Below the pieces are notes generated by a model. That model had not been told where the DNA came from, ran no database searches, and saw only the letters and a list, made by a program, of their open reading frames with translations. The position numbers were made by a program, and so were the translations under genes. This document shows positions 1 to 11,577 of a stretch of 64,000 bases of DNA, in pieces; within the stretch, counting starts at the first letter, position 1, and every line of letters starts with the position of its first letter. Source of the stretch: Ancylostoma caninum (Eukaryota; Nematoda; Chromadorea; Rhabditida; Ancylostomatidae); assembly GCA_037903475.1 (NCBI GenBank), contig JBAJFG010000030.1:930001-994000 (forward strand). The letters run 5' to 3'.

Positions 1-613
1 TCGACAAAATGAGGTGCTTCGCTGAATAGTTGGGCGAGGAAGATGCACCGAAACACTCCCAGAAACCGAAGGAACACCAAAATAAGGTAACTGCGAATTT
101 GTGGTGACCTGCTGCAAGAATTGCTCACTGCAGCTCATTCATTCTTCCTAATCTGGTAAGTCCTTTCAAGACGTAAATAAATTAGAAACTTTACGGTGTG
201 ACCCCAGCGTTGCTCAATAAAATGGATTCTTCACTCCTACAGGGTACCGTCCAGGCACACCCTGCACGACAGATTCTTCCCAGGTTCGAGCAACTGAGCT
301 AGGAAGATCGGATTCCTACATCATAATCAGCAAGCTTCTCGCTCACCGACTACCACTTCCCCGAGAACTTGGGCGACTTCTTCCAGGAGAATTTTCTCGT
401 AGACTAAAGTGATACCAAAACTGCCCTCCGGAAGTTCGTCGATTCTAAAAGATCCTGTCAGATTTGCACGGTAGTCGGAGAACGTCTACCTCATTGCTAA
501 AGATTTGCGGATTAAAACGGTTTCAAGCCTTTTGAAAAAGATCGATTTTGAACGGAGTTATGAGGTTTGGAATCAAAGGCATGCAAACGCGCATTATTTT
601 TGCACAAACCTAA
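1..613 (+). mobile_element. Truncated Hsmar1-like mariner remnant (3' part)
   Basis: The sequence aligns with the 3' half of the full-length mariner at 10131-11405. It shares the remains of the transposase block that in active relatives reads HQKKV..TVWW, and here that block is broken by stops. It ends in the same terminal inverted repeat (GCGCATTATTTTTGCAC..AACCTAA, to 613), followed by TA at 614-615. The left half lies outside the window. It is decayed and cannot encode a transposase. The element lies directly upstream of the ATPAF2 exons and may interrupt or flank its 5' end. Confidence 0.85.
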
Positions 614-835
614 TATTTCTTCACTAGAGCGTCGATACTCATTCCTTTTACCCTTTTTGATCTTTCCAAGAGCGTGAACTCGCCTAAGCTCTTCATTCCT
701 AACAGAAGCTTTGAAATTGAGTTTGCCGATACTGAACTCAACTGCCGGTGATGTGATAATTTACAGGAATTGGACAATAAACAGAGTAATTGATCGAGCC
801 CTTACTTTTTGGACAACCAGAGGGTTTCTTTACAG

Positions 836-3524
836 ATTGTCGATGTTATTTCTGAAGAAACTCAAGGGAAAAAGCTATACAAGGTGACATTAGATGGTCG
901 TATGCTGAAAACACAGGGCGGCAATGTGTTACAGGTGAGGACGCCTCTTTTAGCAAGTGATTTATTGGTCAAATTGTACTAGTAAAAACATACAAATTAC
1001 CCATATTGTTGGAAGACCTGACTAAGAACCAGGTAAAGCAGATGAGAATCATGTGGTTTGTTGAACGAAGTGCAATTGTTTCCTAGACAGCTGTTTTTCG
1101 TCCATAGGCCTGGAACAGTTATCGATTAGTGGTAGTTGTTACAATTCTGCATTACTTTTAATAAGGGAACGTACCATTAGAGGTGTTAAGTGAATATCCT
1201 CAGTACCGGAACGATAGCTTGATCGTCTTGTACTTGTCGCTGACCTGGGAGGGTAAACAATAGCTCTATCCACAATTTTGCATAGAAGAGAGAGCAGAGC
1301 AAGGAGCTGAAAATACCATTTTACCAGAACAGAGGGCAAAGAAGCATCCAATGAGGAATGACAAAAAAGTGTTTGTTGCGGAATTTTTGTTTGTGAGAAA
1401 AATATGCAGAGTGAGGTTAATTCCACGGAATCGAAGGATTTTTTGAATCTTCAGCGGTTGTGACTTTTGTGGTAGAGCTAGTGATGGTGAATGGTCTATA
1501 AAAGTAGGTAAATTAATTGAATAAGTGTTGTGAATCTAGAAATTGCATTAGTCATGATCACCGGCTACCCTAATACTGCCACAAACATGCATTTTTTAAA
1601 AGAATTTTCATGCAACGCGGAGGTATTGATTGATTACTCACCACAATAAAAAGCCCTAAACCGATCATATGCAATCCGATGTTATGTAACGTCATTGCGA
1701 AGAGCACTAAGAGACGGAATAACTCCCGCTTGATCGATATTCCCGAGGTTTCGTTTACTTAGTGATAACGACTTCACATGGCGCGGCGTTGTATGAGAAC
1801 AAGCCACGCCCACAAAATGTAAATATCGCACGTGATCTTCGTGAGCCCTGATGATGGAATTAACTGCTTGTTGTTTTTATGTCTATTGATCGACGGTTGT
1901 AGATCGAATCGGAGCCATTGGCACTGGCAATAGCCGAAGAATGGGCCTCACAAGAGCAGCAGCTACACATGGGACATATGAGATTGACTGGATTGGCTTT
2001 CACTGCGCAGGACAATCCGCTTCATCTGACTAGGTGAGCTGCTAATATATAGCGGAGGACAAAACTTAGTCAGGGTCGTAGAATTATGGTATTTCTTAGA
2101 CCTTTTCTTCATTCTGTTAGATTTTTGCGTGCATGCTATATATAGATTTTTGCGTGCATGCTATATATACAGTCCTTCTCGAAAGGATAGGCGGATTCGG
2201 TGATTGCAGAAAAAGGGGCACATGTACGATAGATGCGGAGAGAGCATGCTCTAAATGAGAGCGAGTAGGTCCCTCCGCGACCCTGCAGCGGCGACGCTGA
2301 AAAACCGCACGCGCAATCCGTCTATCTTTTCGACAAGGACTGTAAATTACATCCTATTCGCTCAGGGAATCCATCACTGCAAAAATCCTCGGATATCTTC
2401 ATGGTGACACAGTGCTATTCTGGAACAGCGAAAGTGAGAAGCTAAGCAGGTGAGGGTAACTTTTGATTTTTTTCTGGAATCAAGGCTGCTACTGTGCTCA
2501 TCGAGGAGTATAGTACTTTCGAAAGCTGCAGCACGAAGACGCAGGTGCCCGTCGACTCGGGACGAACCATCAGTCTCAACAGCAGTTGTGGGTGACGCAC
2601 CACCCACAGTCGATATGTATGAAAATGAATATAACAGCGCCGGAAGAACTGAAAGAGCTATACCGAAAAAGCTATACTCATAGAGAAGTATAGGAGCAGC
2701 CTAAGTGCAAATTGAGTACCAAGTGTTAGGGTGGAATCTGTTGAATTTTCTTCCGATAGCAGAGTTTTACAGGTATCAAGAACAGTACTGGAAGCCAGTA
2801 ATTGACATTGCAAATGAAGGATTAGGCACCTCATTGAAACCGTGTACGAATCTTTTTGGTGAGTTCACACCGTCATGCGAAAAATACTATAACTAGATAC
2901 TTATAGCTACTTACTGGATACTTATAATAAAACGCTTAATCTGTCTGCCACGTGTGTGTATGTGGGTGTGAGAGTGAGCGTGGGTGTGCGTGTATGTATG
3001 TAACAAAATTCCTTGATTGGTCAGTAATGGTGATTATGAGGTCATGAAAAAGGGAGGAGACGGGTATAGTGAGGTTCAGAGAATGAAGAGAAGCTCTAAT
3101 GGGTTAAGAGATCCACAGTGAAAACTTTGTGTTTCTGTTCCAGATACTGATGTCGTTTCTCCGTCAGATGCTCGAATAGTAGAGAAATGGCTGATGTCGC
3201 ATAATTTCTGGGCACTTACCGGCATGCAGTACGCCGTTGAATCAGTGAAGAGCGTCTTGTTACCATATTCCGTGGTGACGTTTAAGCTACAAGCTGAAGA
3301 TGCTGTCCATCGTGCCATGTTGGAGCAGAAGTCACAGGCGGAGACGTGGGGATCGGTCAGTTCAAACAACATTGGGGAATATGCTGTATTTGAGATTTGA
3401 ATGCGCATCTTTCCAGGTAGAGTGGGCCCATGGGGTGGAAGAGGAGGAGCTGACGACACGACTAGCTGCTGCTGCGTTGTTCGTTTACTTTAACAGTAAC
3501 GCCGTCACGAAAAAGACATTGTAG
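836..3524 (+). CDS. ATPAF2: ATP synthase F1 assembly factor 2 (ATP12 family), 5'-partial
   Basis: ATP12/ATPAF2 is a mitochondrial matrix chaperone that binds the F1 alpha subunit during assembly of the ATP synthase. Exons: 836-934, 1903-2033, 2366-2449, 2773-2858, 3144-3355, 3417-3524. They join in frame to 720 nt, i.e. 239 codons plus TAG at 3522-3524. Recognisable family blocks are LDGRMLKTQGG (first visible exon), LALAIAEEWASQ (second), DTVLFWNSESEK (third), YWKPVIDIA (fourth), and WGSVEWAHGVEEEELTTRLA near the C-terminus, which matches the conserved WGxxEWAHDxE signature. Introns have GT-AG borders and phases agree throughout. The human protein is about 289 residues, so roughly 50 N-terminal residues (the mitochondrial presequence) are missing. 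They should lie upstream of 836, where a mariner remnant ends at 613; no convincing first exon is visible in 614-835. The long first intron (935-1902) holds nothing I can name. Confidence 0.9.
2119..2168. repeat. Tandem duplication of a 25-bp unit
   Basis: Two exact adjacent copies of a 25-bp unit (AGATTTTTGCG..CATGCTATATAT) lie in the intron between ATPAF2 exons 1903-2033 and 2366-2449. Confidence 0.9.
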
Positions 3525-3699
3525 AGATAGAGAGAGTAGGTACATACGACTACATAGTTACCGAATGGGGAGTTGTGTATTGTGATGCGTTCTCTCAGGT
3601 AATTTTATCGATTTTCGAATTGTTATTGGATGAGATCTTCTTACGGATTTGTTATGCTGATGATGACCGTGCACGTGGTTCGTATATTCTTGAAATTCC

Positions 3700-3705
3700 A
3701 ATAAA
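3700..3705 (+). promoter_or_regulatory. Probable polyadenylation signal of ATPAF2
   Basis: AATAAA lies about 175 nt after the ATPAF2 stop codon. It is the first canonical signal on the coding strand downstream of the gene. The distance is reasonable for a nematode 3' UTR. From here to the mariner at 4045 I see no gene. Confidence 0.45.
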
Positions 3706-4044
3706 TGGTTTGACCCCATAAACTTTATGATGCTACGAGTCATAGTGTTTTTTTATCGAAGGACATGACTACATTTGCAAACAAAATATCGCTGCGGATA
3801 CGGAGAGATGGAGCAAATAAAAACTTGTTGTAGACTGGTTCAAAAGAATGCTTGCGTGTATGTTGGCGGTAAGTTGCGAAGAGGTCAACGTTACAAGCTT
3901 GTTCATCGAAAGGAACTGGTGGTATCAAGGTGGTATCAATGTTCTTGGCTTCCGTTTTATCTTATTAGATGATGTGATTTGAGACATATAAGATTTAAAG
4001 TCATAAAAATGTTTATTGAAAGCATTCTCATCCTGAGTATAATA

Positions 4045-5314
4045 TTGGGTTGTTCGGAAAGTAATTGGGCTTTTCGAAAACAATTTTTTCAAACGCTAGC
4101 TTTGGAAGGTTTTTGCTGTTATTATTTGTTTTCATTCGATATATATTAGGAGGACGTATTTGTGTTTCTGTTTAGAGAAAGTGCGCAGATTTCATTTCCA
4201 TTTGCATTTTTATGATCAATTTGAACATGGAGTGTCAGAAGGAGCATTTTCGGCACATTTTGCTTTTTTACTTCCATAGTGGCAAAAGAGCTGCTGATGC
4301 TTTCCACGATATATGTAAAACATACGGTGTTAATGCCTTATCACAGAGCACATGTGACAATTGGTTCGCAAAATTCCGTTCCGGCAATTTTTCACTTCAA
4401 GATGAACAACGTTCTGGTCGGCCAGTAGGCGTTGATGATGATCAGTTGATGGCATTAATCGAAGCCAACCGTCATGTAACCGTACGAGAGCTTGCTGAGA
4501 AGACCAACGCATCCATTGGAACAGTTCACGAGCATGTCAAAAAACTTGGACTAGTAAAAAAGCTAGATGTTTGGGTGCCACATGAGTTGAAGGAAATTCA
4601 CTTGACGCAGCGAGTTAGTATCTGTGATTTGCACTTGAAACGCAATGAAGACGACCCATTTTTGAAGCGAATAGTAACTGGTGATGAAAAATGGATTGTC
4701 TACAATAATGCTACTCGCAAACGATCATGGTCAAAACCGGATGAACCTGCTCAAACGATGTCCAAAGCTCATCTCCATCAAAAGAAGGTTATGCTATCAG
4801 TTTGGTGGGACTACAAAGGTGTAATATATTTTGAGGTGCTCCCAAGAAACCAGAATGTCAACTCGGACCTCTATTGTCAGCAACTGATGAAATTAGATGA
4901 GGCAATTTAAAAAAACCGGCCAGAATTAGCGAATCGCAAAGGAGTAGTTTTCCACCAAGACAATGCAAGACCTCATACATCTTTGGCGTCTCGGCAAAAA
5001 TTATTGGAGCTTGGTTGGGAATTGATGTTGCATCCACCATATCTCGCGCCATCCGATTAGTTTAGATCGTTGCAGAACTATTTGAATGGGAAAACATTTA
5101 GCGATGATCAGGATATCAAATCTCATCTAGCCCAGTTTTTTGCCGAAAAAGACCAGAAGTTCTATGAGAAGGAAATTATGAAATTGCCAGAAAGATGGCG
5201 AAAGACAATCGAACAAAACGGAAAATATATCATTGACTAATGTTTTTTCACTGTGAGAAAATAAACTTTTTTCTGAAACCCCTAAAAATCCCAATTACTT
5301 TCCGAACAACCCAA
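4045..5314 (+). mobile_element. Full-length mariner transposon (1.27 kb)
   Basis: The ends are inverted repeats beginning TTGGGTTGTTCGGAAAGTAA and are perfect over at least 24 bp. They are flanked by the TA target duplication (4043-4044 and 5315-5316). Length and internal transposase are typical of the mariner family. It sits about 0.5 kb downstream of ATPAF2. The termini are nearly identical to each other, so the copy is not very old, although its transposase is already broken. Confidence 0.95.
4212..5240 (+). pseudogene. Mariner transposase with two in-frame stops
   Basis: A single reading frame of 342 codons covers a whole mariner transposase: N-terminal paired-type HTH region (FRHILLFYFHSGK), WVPHEL linker motif near residue 121, first catalytic Asp in TGDEKW (D158), second in HQDNARPHT, third in APSD. 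The frame is broken by TAA at 4908-4910 and TAG at 5058-5060. Only 31 residues separate the second and third Asp, instead of the 34 that define mariner; the usual SPD before LAPSD is gone, and two codons after SD are also missing. All indels are multiples of three. The copy is therefore inactive but could still be moved in trans by a relative. The start could also be the ATG at codon 6. Confidence 0.93.
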
Positions 5315-5316
5315 TA

Positions 5317-6779
5317 TTATGCTTCGTTTATGGGGAGAATCTCGATAAAATGTTTCTAGTAATCTAATAATCTTCTAAGAAAATTTTGCTCTCCATTGCT
5401 CAGCAATAACTCCAGCAGGACTCGTGACGAAATTGTGGTTTTTCTTTAACGGGAGGAGGCGAAAGGAGTGGTGGGGGAGGGGAGTGAGGCGGGTATTATG
5501 GGGTCACTGCCATGGGGTACTCGGCCTAATTAGCGTCAGATGAACTAATCGACAGCGCAAAAGCTTATCTCCAGCCGCAGATTACCTGTAGCAAGTTCGC
5601 CACTGTGCTGCTAGACGAACTGTATACTCCACCCACAAGACAATAATAAGACTTAGTGAGCTGGACTTGTGTAGATTAAATCTGAATTTTTCTGCATGGA
5701 ATTTCATATGTGTGAAATATCGTAGCATGGTAAACGGACAACGGTTTTGATAACCGCACCAAAATCATGCAATGTTTTATTTCTCAAATTCCGCAAGTTT
5801 TTTTTTTGAAAGCTCAGCTCTTCAACTCTCCAATATTCACACATTCGACTAACAAAGTGTGGTTATCATCTAGGTTTTGAAGTTAATAACCCCACGGGCT
5901 AGAACAGGTATGGGACGGATCCACCCATATCCTGACAAGGCAAATGTTTCGGGACCATTTTATTGTGTTATGTGTTAAGGAGGGGTGCAATAGATCTGCA
6001 CTACCTGTGCAAAATATGGAACCAGCCAACTCGGCTTCGATTCTCTACTTTTTTTGTCATTCGGCCTTGTAGAGGAAGAAAGGCAAATTTCAACTTTAAT
6101 GTGCCTGCAAACATTAATCCTCTTATATAAATCATGGTAGTGCAACAAAATTTTCTAGAGCGCAGACGTAGGGGGACTAGCACGTGATCACATGCGCTCG
6201 CCGTAAGACTCAGTTATAGACTGTGCCTCGCGAGGATGCGAAGCTGATGGGGCATTCGGCCGATGTTTCGTCATAGGTGCACAAACGTAGCGGAAGTCGG
6301 GTGCATTCGGGATTTCGCGGCGGGACCACCGTCTAGCAGTCTCGAGCCCTCCAGGCGAGACAATGTTTACAACGATTTGACGATGCGTAGCAGCAATGTA
6401 CGGAGCAGAGTCGCCCCTCGGCGGAGCTTTGTTGCTAACTTCACTCAATTTTGGAACAGTGGAGGATAATCACTTCGAAAAGAAGTGTGAATACCGTGAG
6501 GAATGTATCGAAGGATTCACTCGGTGTCCTAGGTTGGGATATGCTCCTTGCACACCTCTCTTTGAGGTCCCTGGGGGGTTATGCAGCTTGAGGATCCGCC
6601 TGTTTTTAAAAAACATAATCAAATACACAGGATGAGAACGCGTCATAATAAGCTGTTGTGACATTCTCTGAAATCAGTTGTGCAACTTGTGCAGTTGATC
6701 AAACTTTCCAAGAACAGATGAGCCGGGGCCCCGTAGTCCAGAAAAACATCATGATTTCCACCGATCGAGAAAGAGTCCG
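5317..6779. other. Gene-poor stretch
   Basis: I find no recognisable exon, RNA gene or transposon end here. A purine-rich G+A tract lies near 5450-5500. Several short open frames between 6188 and 6650 overlap each other on both strands and show no family resemblance. Confidence 0.6.
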
Positions 6780-7115
6780 CCGTGGTCGAATAGTGGAAAA
6801 ACGGCAGGATACGGGTCCATCGATGGAGATTGGGTCTGCAGGGGCCCATTACGGGGAAGTGCCAGGCAGCGAGTCCACGGATGGGGATTGGGTCTGCTCT
6901 GGCCCAATAGAGAAAGCGCCAGGATACGGGTCCATGGATGAAGACTGGGGGCCGATCAGTGGAGAAAGCGCCGGGATAGGAGTCCTACCGATGGATCGGG
7001 TAGCGCTGGCCCAGTAGCGGGAAGAACGCCAGGATACAGATCCACAAATGGAGGATGGGTCTGCCCTGGCCCAACAGTGGGATAAGCGCCAAGATGCATG
7101 TCTGCCGATGGAGTA
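6780..7115 (+). repeat. Diverged minisatellite, about 58-bp unit
   Basis: About six imperfect tandem units each start near GCCAGGATACGGGTCCA and contain GGGTCTGC..TGGCCCA and a GGAAAGC-like end. Unit length drifts between roughly 52 and 60 bp and units differ by point changes. A 119-codon open frame at 6658-7017 runs through it, but the frame is a by-product of the repeat, since unit lengths are not multiples of three. Confidence 0.85.
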
Positions 7116-7671
7116 GGATCACGCTACGCGCTCATTCGTGCCTCAGGCGACTATCTCTTCTTCCTCTCTGTTGGCTGTTCATAACGGGTCCATAGGTGTG
7201 TAAGAAATGTGACAAAAAAGAGTAGGTATTATCAGTGCATCGGAAATTAGCTTTACATGTAGGTGCGGGATTAAGAATTTGCAAGCAAGGCTAGGATGGC
7301 GAGAAGACTCGAAGCCCGACGTTGGCGAAGCGGCCACACCCATAGAGTATATGCAACTCATAAGGAGAATTTCGTACTTGAGCTCAGCTAATGGTTAATT
7401 TTGCTTTTTTGCTGATTTTTAAGCATTTCACACGTGTGAAGCTTTTGCACATACCTCAAGTGGCTGCCCCACCCCACTTTCTAGCGTCCCGAAGGGGCGC
7501 TAGTTACAATAATAAATGATTAATAAAAATTATATTAAAAATAATATTAAAAATAAACCGCTAAAAATAAACTAATTCAAGATTTTCATTTGTATTGTAA
7601 AGTAATTTCGAAAATTTGCCGACCCATTCTCGGGGGGAGGGCCCCCCCCGCTCCTCCCCTGCGTCCGCCAC
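7116..7671. other. Gene-poor stretch with a dispersed-repeat end
   Basis: No gene is seen. Around 7630-7672 a C-rich run ends in CCTGCGTCCGCCACTG. A close copy of this tail (CCTGCGTCCACCACTG) occurs at about 36001-36016, suggesting the 3' end of a dispersed repeat. Confidence 0.5.
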
Positions 7672-7693
7672 TGCTATTTATTTATTCATAGTA

Positions 7694-8229
7694 TTAGTTT
7701 CGTCAAATAAGTTCGTGCGGTTTTTTTTCAACTCATTTTTTCACAAGGATTTGAACTAATTGCGATAGCCTGTCGTAGATCATCTTGTAGCCCTGGCTTT
7801 GCCCTTTACAAATATTATAACCCTTTTCCTCAATGCCCGCTACTTCTCATTTTCTGTCGCATGAAAGGTGACCCTACCCTCCAATTCGTCAAGAACGTAC
7901 ATCTCCAACACCTTCAACTGTTCCACTGCAATAGTGGAACAAATACAGCCCAGGTTGCTGGGGATGTTAATGGCGTCTAAGTGGAAGCCATTACTGTTGA
8001 AGTGACAGCGCAGAAGTGGATGTCTGCTTCAGAGAGGATGGAGGATGCACCTTCTTCTGTACGCACAGTTCGTAGAGTTATGAGACGATTTTTCGCAAGG
8101 ACCTGCTCTAGATGTGAAGCAGGGGTATTGCGGATATTAACTTTCCGAGAATGCCAAGTTCTACTAGTCCACTCCGTGAAAATACACTGAATGTTCAGAG
8201 AAACCGCGAGAACTTGTTGCCCAACCTAA
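7694..8229 (-). mobile_element. Short mariner-type TIR element, left-arm copy
   Basis: The ends resemble TTAGGTTGGGCAACAAGTTC: the right end (8196-8229) is good and the left end (from 7694) is diverged. TA flanks both sides. At 536 bp it is too short for a transposase. The matching copy in the right arm is 14337-14743, with an internal deletion of about 130 bp. Confidence 0.75.
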
Positions 8230-9285
8230 TATGTACATCTTTTTGATAACCTGTACTTCACAACTCGGCTAATCATTCGCTCTACGGTGTTACGAAAAAA
8301 TATCTGCTCTGAAATGGAAGATGTGCGTACATAATTAAGGAGGAAACGTGTCAAGTCTATATGGATATGAGAATCAACCTTTGTAAAAACAAATTTGTGT
8401 TTTCTCAGGACTGTCCGAGTCTTCATAGCTATTTGGATACCAATAAAATTATGATGCCGTCTCGCGCTCGTCTGCCTACATAACCTCATGCGTCGGTTTG
8501 CCTTTCACTCCTCCACATTGAAAATTTTTTCTTTACTATGTAGTGCCATTTTTGATTCCGTTTTACTTTTAACGTCCTACTCCATTCGGTATGATAACGA
8601 AAAAGGAAACTGAGAACCATTTTCGGTCACTCTCACCCGATTCTATCGTTCACCGCTTTGTAAAGAAAAGCTGTCACTGATAGCAGTAAGAAATCCTGGT
8701 GTGTTCATTGAAAAGCAAATGCGAAGCCATAGTTTATGCGGAATACAAGCTTTTGTGTGCAAACAACTATTTTTTCATGCACACCTTTTTGCACTTGTTT
8801 ATATCCTCGAAATTGTTTCTGTTTCCTTCACAACCACCATAGATGAACAGCTCGCATTCCCTGGTCGTCGTGTTGAAAAAATAGCTAAGAAGAGAACTTT
8901 GAAATAATAAGGTTATGAGCACGACCACATGTTAGGAGTTGAATAACATCCTAACATGAATCGATATTTAGAGAGTAGTAAATCATTTATGGATCACTGA
9001 GAATGATATGAACCATAATTCGAACACTCTCAAGCAACTGCGTCTTTTTTCAGTAGCGTTTCCTTGAAGACGGAAAAAGACAGTGGTCATCAATGTTTCT
9101 AATACCTATAGCTTGAGAACTTGAATCTTACCACTTCCGTGCGCTCTCGCTTCTCCAATTATCTGGTTCTAGGCAAATTCAGTGACAATACGCAATCTTG
9201 TGCTGTACTTTTGATTAACTTGCGTTATAGTTCTGATTAGCTACTGAAGAGTTTACTTTGACGTATGTAGTAGTAGTGAACATAC

Positions 9286-9457
9286 CGCTCAAACCTTGCT
9301 CTGCAACGTCCACTGTCCGCTTCCTGACTACACCTCCGCGGTAGACGTTTGTGCGAAGACGCTACTTAAAGTAGGAATATAATGTTTCCATGAAGAATAA
9401 TTATTGGAAGAACTCACCAACGAGGAAACAGAGGAAGAACAATACGATGAATCTCAT
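9286..9457 (-). CDS. Secreted Kunitz-type inhibitor, first two exons (left copy)
   Basis: This mirrors 13109-13280 at the sequence level. Exon 1 (9457-9418) encodes a signal peptide, MRFIVLFFLCFLV, and splits after one base of the next codon at a GTGAG donor. Exon 2 (about 9361-9286) encodes SSHKRLPRR followed by the start of a Kunitz domain, CSQEADSGRCRARFER. The C-x8-C spacing and the G-x-C-x-A core are typical of BPTI/Kunitz inhibitors. Exon 2 ends in a GTATG donor. I cannot find the following exon with the remaining cysteines before the arm ends, so this is a truncated copy or has very distant exons. Kunitz proteins of blood-feeding nematodes are secreted serine-protease inhibitors; the role here is inferred. 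Confidence 0.65.
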
Positions 9458-9498
9458 AGCTCGAAGAGTGGAGTGATGGCTGCACTCCCGTGCCGACG

Positions 9499-9508
9499 TA
9501 TTTATATA
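9499..9508 (-). promoter_or_regulatory. TATA box of left Kunitz copy
   Basis: TATATAAATA reads on the - strand about 41 bp upstream of the ATG. The same box precedes the right copy, and a diverged version precedes the Kunitz pseudogene at 21749. Confidence 0.6.
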
Positions 9509-10130
9509 ACTCTACTTACATATTGTGCCCTATCGGCGATTGAACCTGTCCGTGGCATTTAGCGATGAAATACAGAATTAAAGGGAATTATTCCCAGAGA
9601 GGAAAATTCGAAAAATTCTTTTTTTGTATCCGCTCATACTCACTACCCTGATGATCATGTAAAGAACGTAAGGCTTTTTTGTTTCCGAACAAAAAAAGAA
9701 CATTGTTTTTAACAAATCCCCCAATGGCGTTTTTCGTTGAAACTGAGCAGAGAAATGAACAAACGGTTTGAAATCAACGCTATCGTATGTGAGAATCAGC
9801 GCTATCGCACCTTTTCAGAGGAATTTTGATAGAGCAGCTTAATGTTCTTAGGTAGGAGTGAAATGTCTTCATGGGTTTGTATTTCTTAGAGGTAGAGTGA
9901 TCTCACAATGTTTCGAAAATTCCTTGTCAGTACGTGTATTAATTTACCATCAGTGTTTCTTACGAATGTATACTTCATTCTTTTCAAGGTTTCATGGTAA
10001 AATCATTGACAAGGATTACAGAAGCTATGTATTCCGTGATCTGGATCTCCTTTTGTTCCAAGAGCGTCTGTAAATTCGCTGAACGTGAGTTTGATTGCTG
10101 CGACCATCATGCAGTGCTCGCCTAAATATA

Positions 10131-11405
10131 TTAGGTTGGTGCAAAAATAATGCGCGATTTTCGTTGCTTCATCTTCGGTGCAGAGACCTTCCTGTGTTTC
10201 TTATCATCTGTTTGAGAAGCTGCACATGGTTTTGTAGCAAATTTTATGGCCTTTTCAAATATCTTGTGCATTTTGAGCGAAGTTCATGTTTTTGGTGAAT
10301 TTTTAGTTATGGAACGAAAGTTGCCAAAACAAGTTTTTTGCCAAACTCACTTCGGCGAGCTAAAACTCGCCGGCATCGCAGCAGGAACCGCTCGAAATAC
10401 CACCGTAGTTTTGGCGAAGAGAGTTTGAGCGAATGCATTCCGCTGAGCTGCTCCCGGATTTTTCGGCTTGGTGTGCCTTGCTCCGAAAGTAAGGAATGTC
10501 GCATAGGTCTTCCTGGGGTTTGCGATCCCCAATTGATGAAAATTATCGAAGAGCACCCATTCGAAACAACATATTTGGTTTCGCAGAACCTTGCCGGTGA
10601 TTGTTGTCAGACCATCCCTCCCTTCAGTAAAAATGGGAGGACGAAAAAGTTCGCGAGTTGATGTCGCGTATACTGAACGTGTACCACATTGATCCTCATT
10701 GAGAGGTCTGCTTCGCGCATCTGTAGTGAAAGAATTGCGACCAAACAGTAGGTCGCTTAGCAGTTAAATATGAAGTATAGATCCTCTTCGACAAAATGAG
10801 GTGCCTTGCTCAACAGCTGGAGGAGGAACATGCACCGAAACACACCCAGAAACCGAAGCAACACCAAAATAAGATCACGGCGACTTTGTGGTGAACTGCT
10901 GCCAAAATTGCTCACTGCAGCTCATTCATTCTTCCTAATCTGGTAAGTGGTTTCAAGACGTAAATGAAATAATTTAGAAACTTCACGGTGTGACCCCAGC
11001 GTTGCTCAATAAAATGGATTCTTCACTACTACACGGTACCGTCCAGGCACACCCTGCACGACAGACACTTCACAGGTTGGAGAAACTGAGCTAGGAAGCT
11101 CGGCCTCCTACATCATAATCAGCAAACTTCTCGCTCACCGACTACCACTTCCCCGAGAACCTGGACGATTTCTTCCGGGAGAATTTTCTCGAAGACTAAA
11201 GTGATACCAAAACTGCCCTCCGGAAGTTTGTCGATTCTAGAGGGTGCTATCAGAAAAGCACGGTAGTCGGAGAACATCTATCTTATTGCTCAAGATTTGC
11301 GGATTACAATAGTTCTGAACCTTTTGAAAAAGATCGATTTTGGAAGGAGTTATGAGGTTCGGAATCAAAGGCATGAAAACGCGCATTATTTTTGCACCAA
11401 CCTAA
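10131..11405 (+). mobile_element. Hsmar1-like mariner inserted in left arm (decayed)
   Basis: Terminal repeats start TTAGGTTGGTGCAAAAATAA, very close to Hsmar1-type (cecropia subfamily) mariners, and TA duplications lie at 10129-10130 and 11406-11407. At 1275 bp it is full length. Transposase remnants are visible in shifted frames: DPQLMKIIEEHPFETT (DNA-binding region, about 10528-10575) and HQNKITATLW (about 10862-10895). Stops and frameshifts abolish coding. The right arm of the palindrome has the unoccupied site at 12435-12436, so the insertion boundaries are exact. It could belong to the hookworm mariner lineage described as bandit, but I cannot verify that here. Confidence 0.93.
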
Positions 11406-11577
11406 TAATAAATTGTCCATGCGCTGAGTCAAATTAACACCCTTGCTAATTTTTCTACTGAACTAGTCCTCTAGCACTCATTTTTTACATTGTCTTCGAT
11501 CAAAACGTTCCACTGCAATTTAGTAGTGAGTTGGCGAGGATTTTGCAGAATTACACCAAAATAAAAAGCTGGAGAGG

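Larger units (their letters stand above)
7672..11577. repeat. Left arm of large inverted repeat (interrupted by mariner)
   Basis: The arm pairs with 12266-14768. From about 7980 to 10130 every base position p matches 22566-p on the other strand, with no indel and only an occasional substitution seen (for example at the mariner-type end near 8216). After the mariner (10131-11405 plus one TA) the match resumes with sum 23843 up to 11577. At the outer end the left arm keeps about 130 bp (roughly 7774-7904) missing from the right arm. The arm contains a short TIR element, one Kunitz exon pair on the - strand, and its promoter. Confidence 0.95.
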
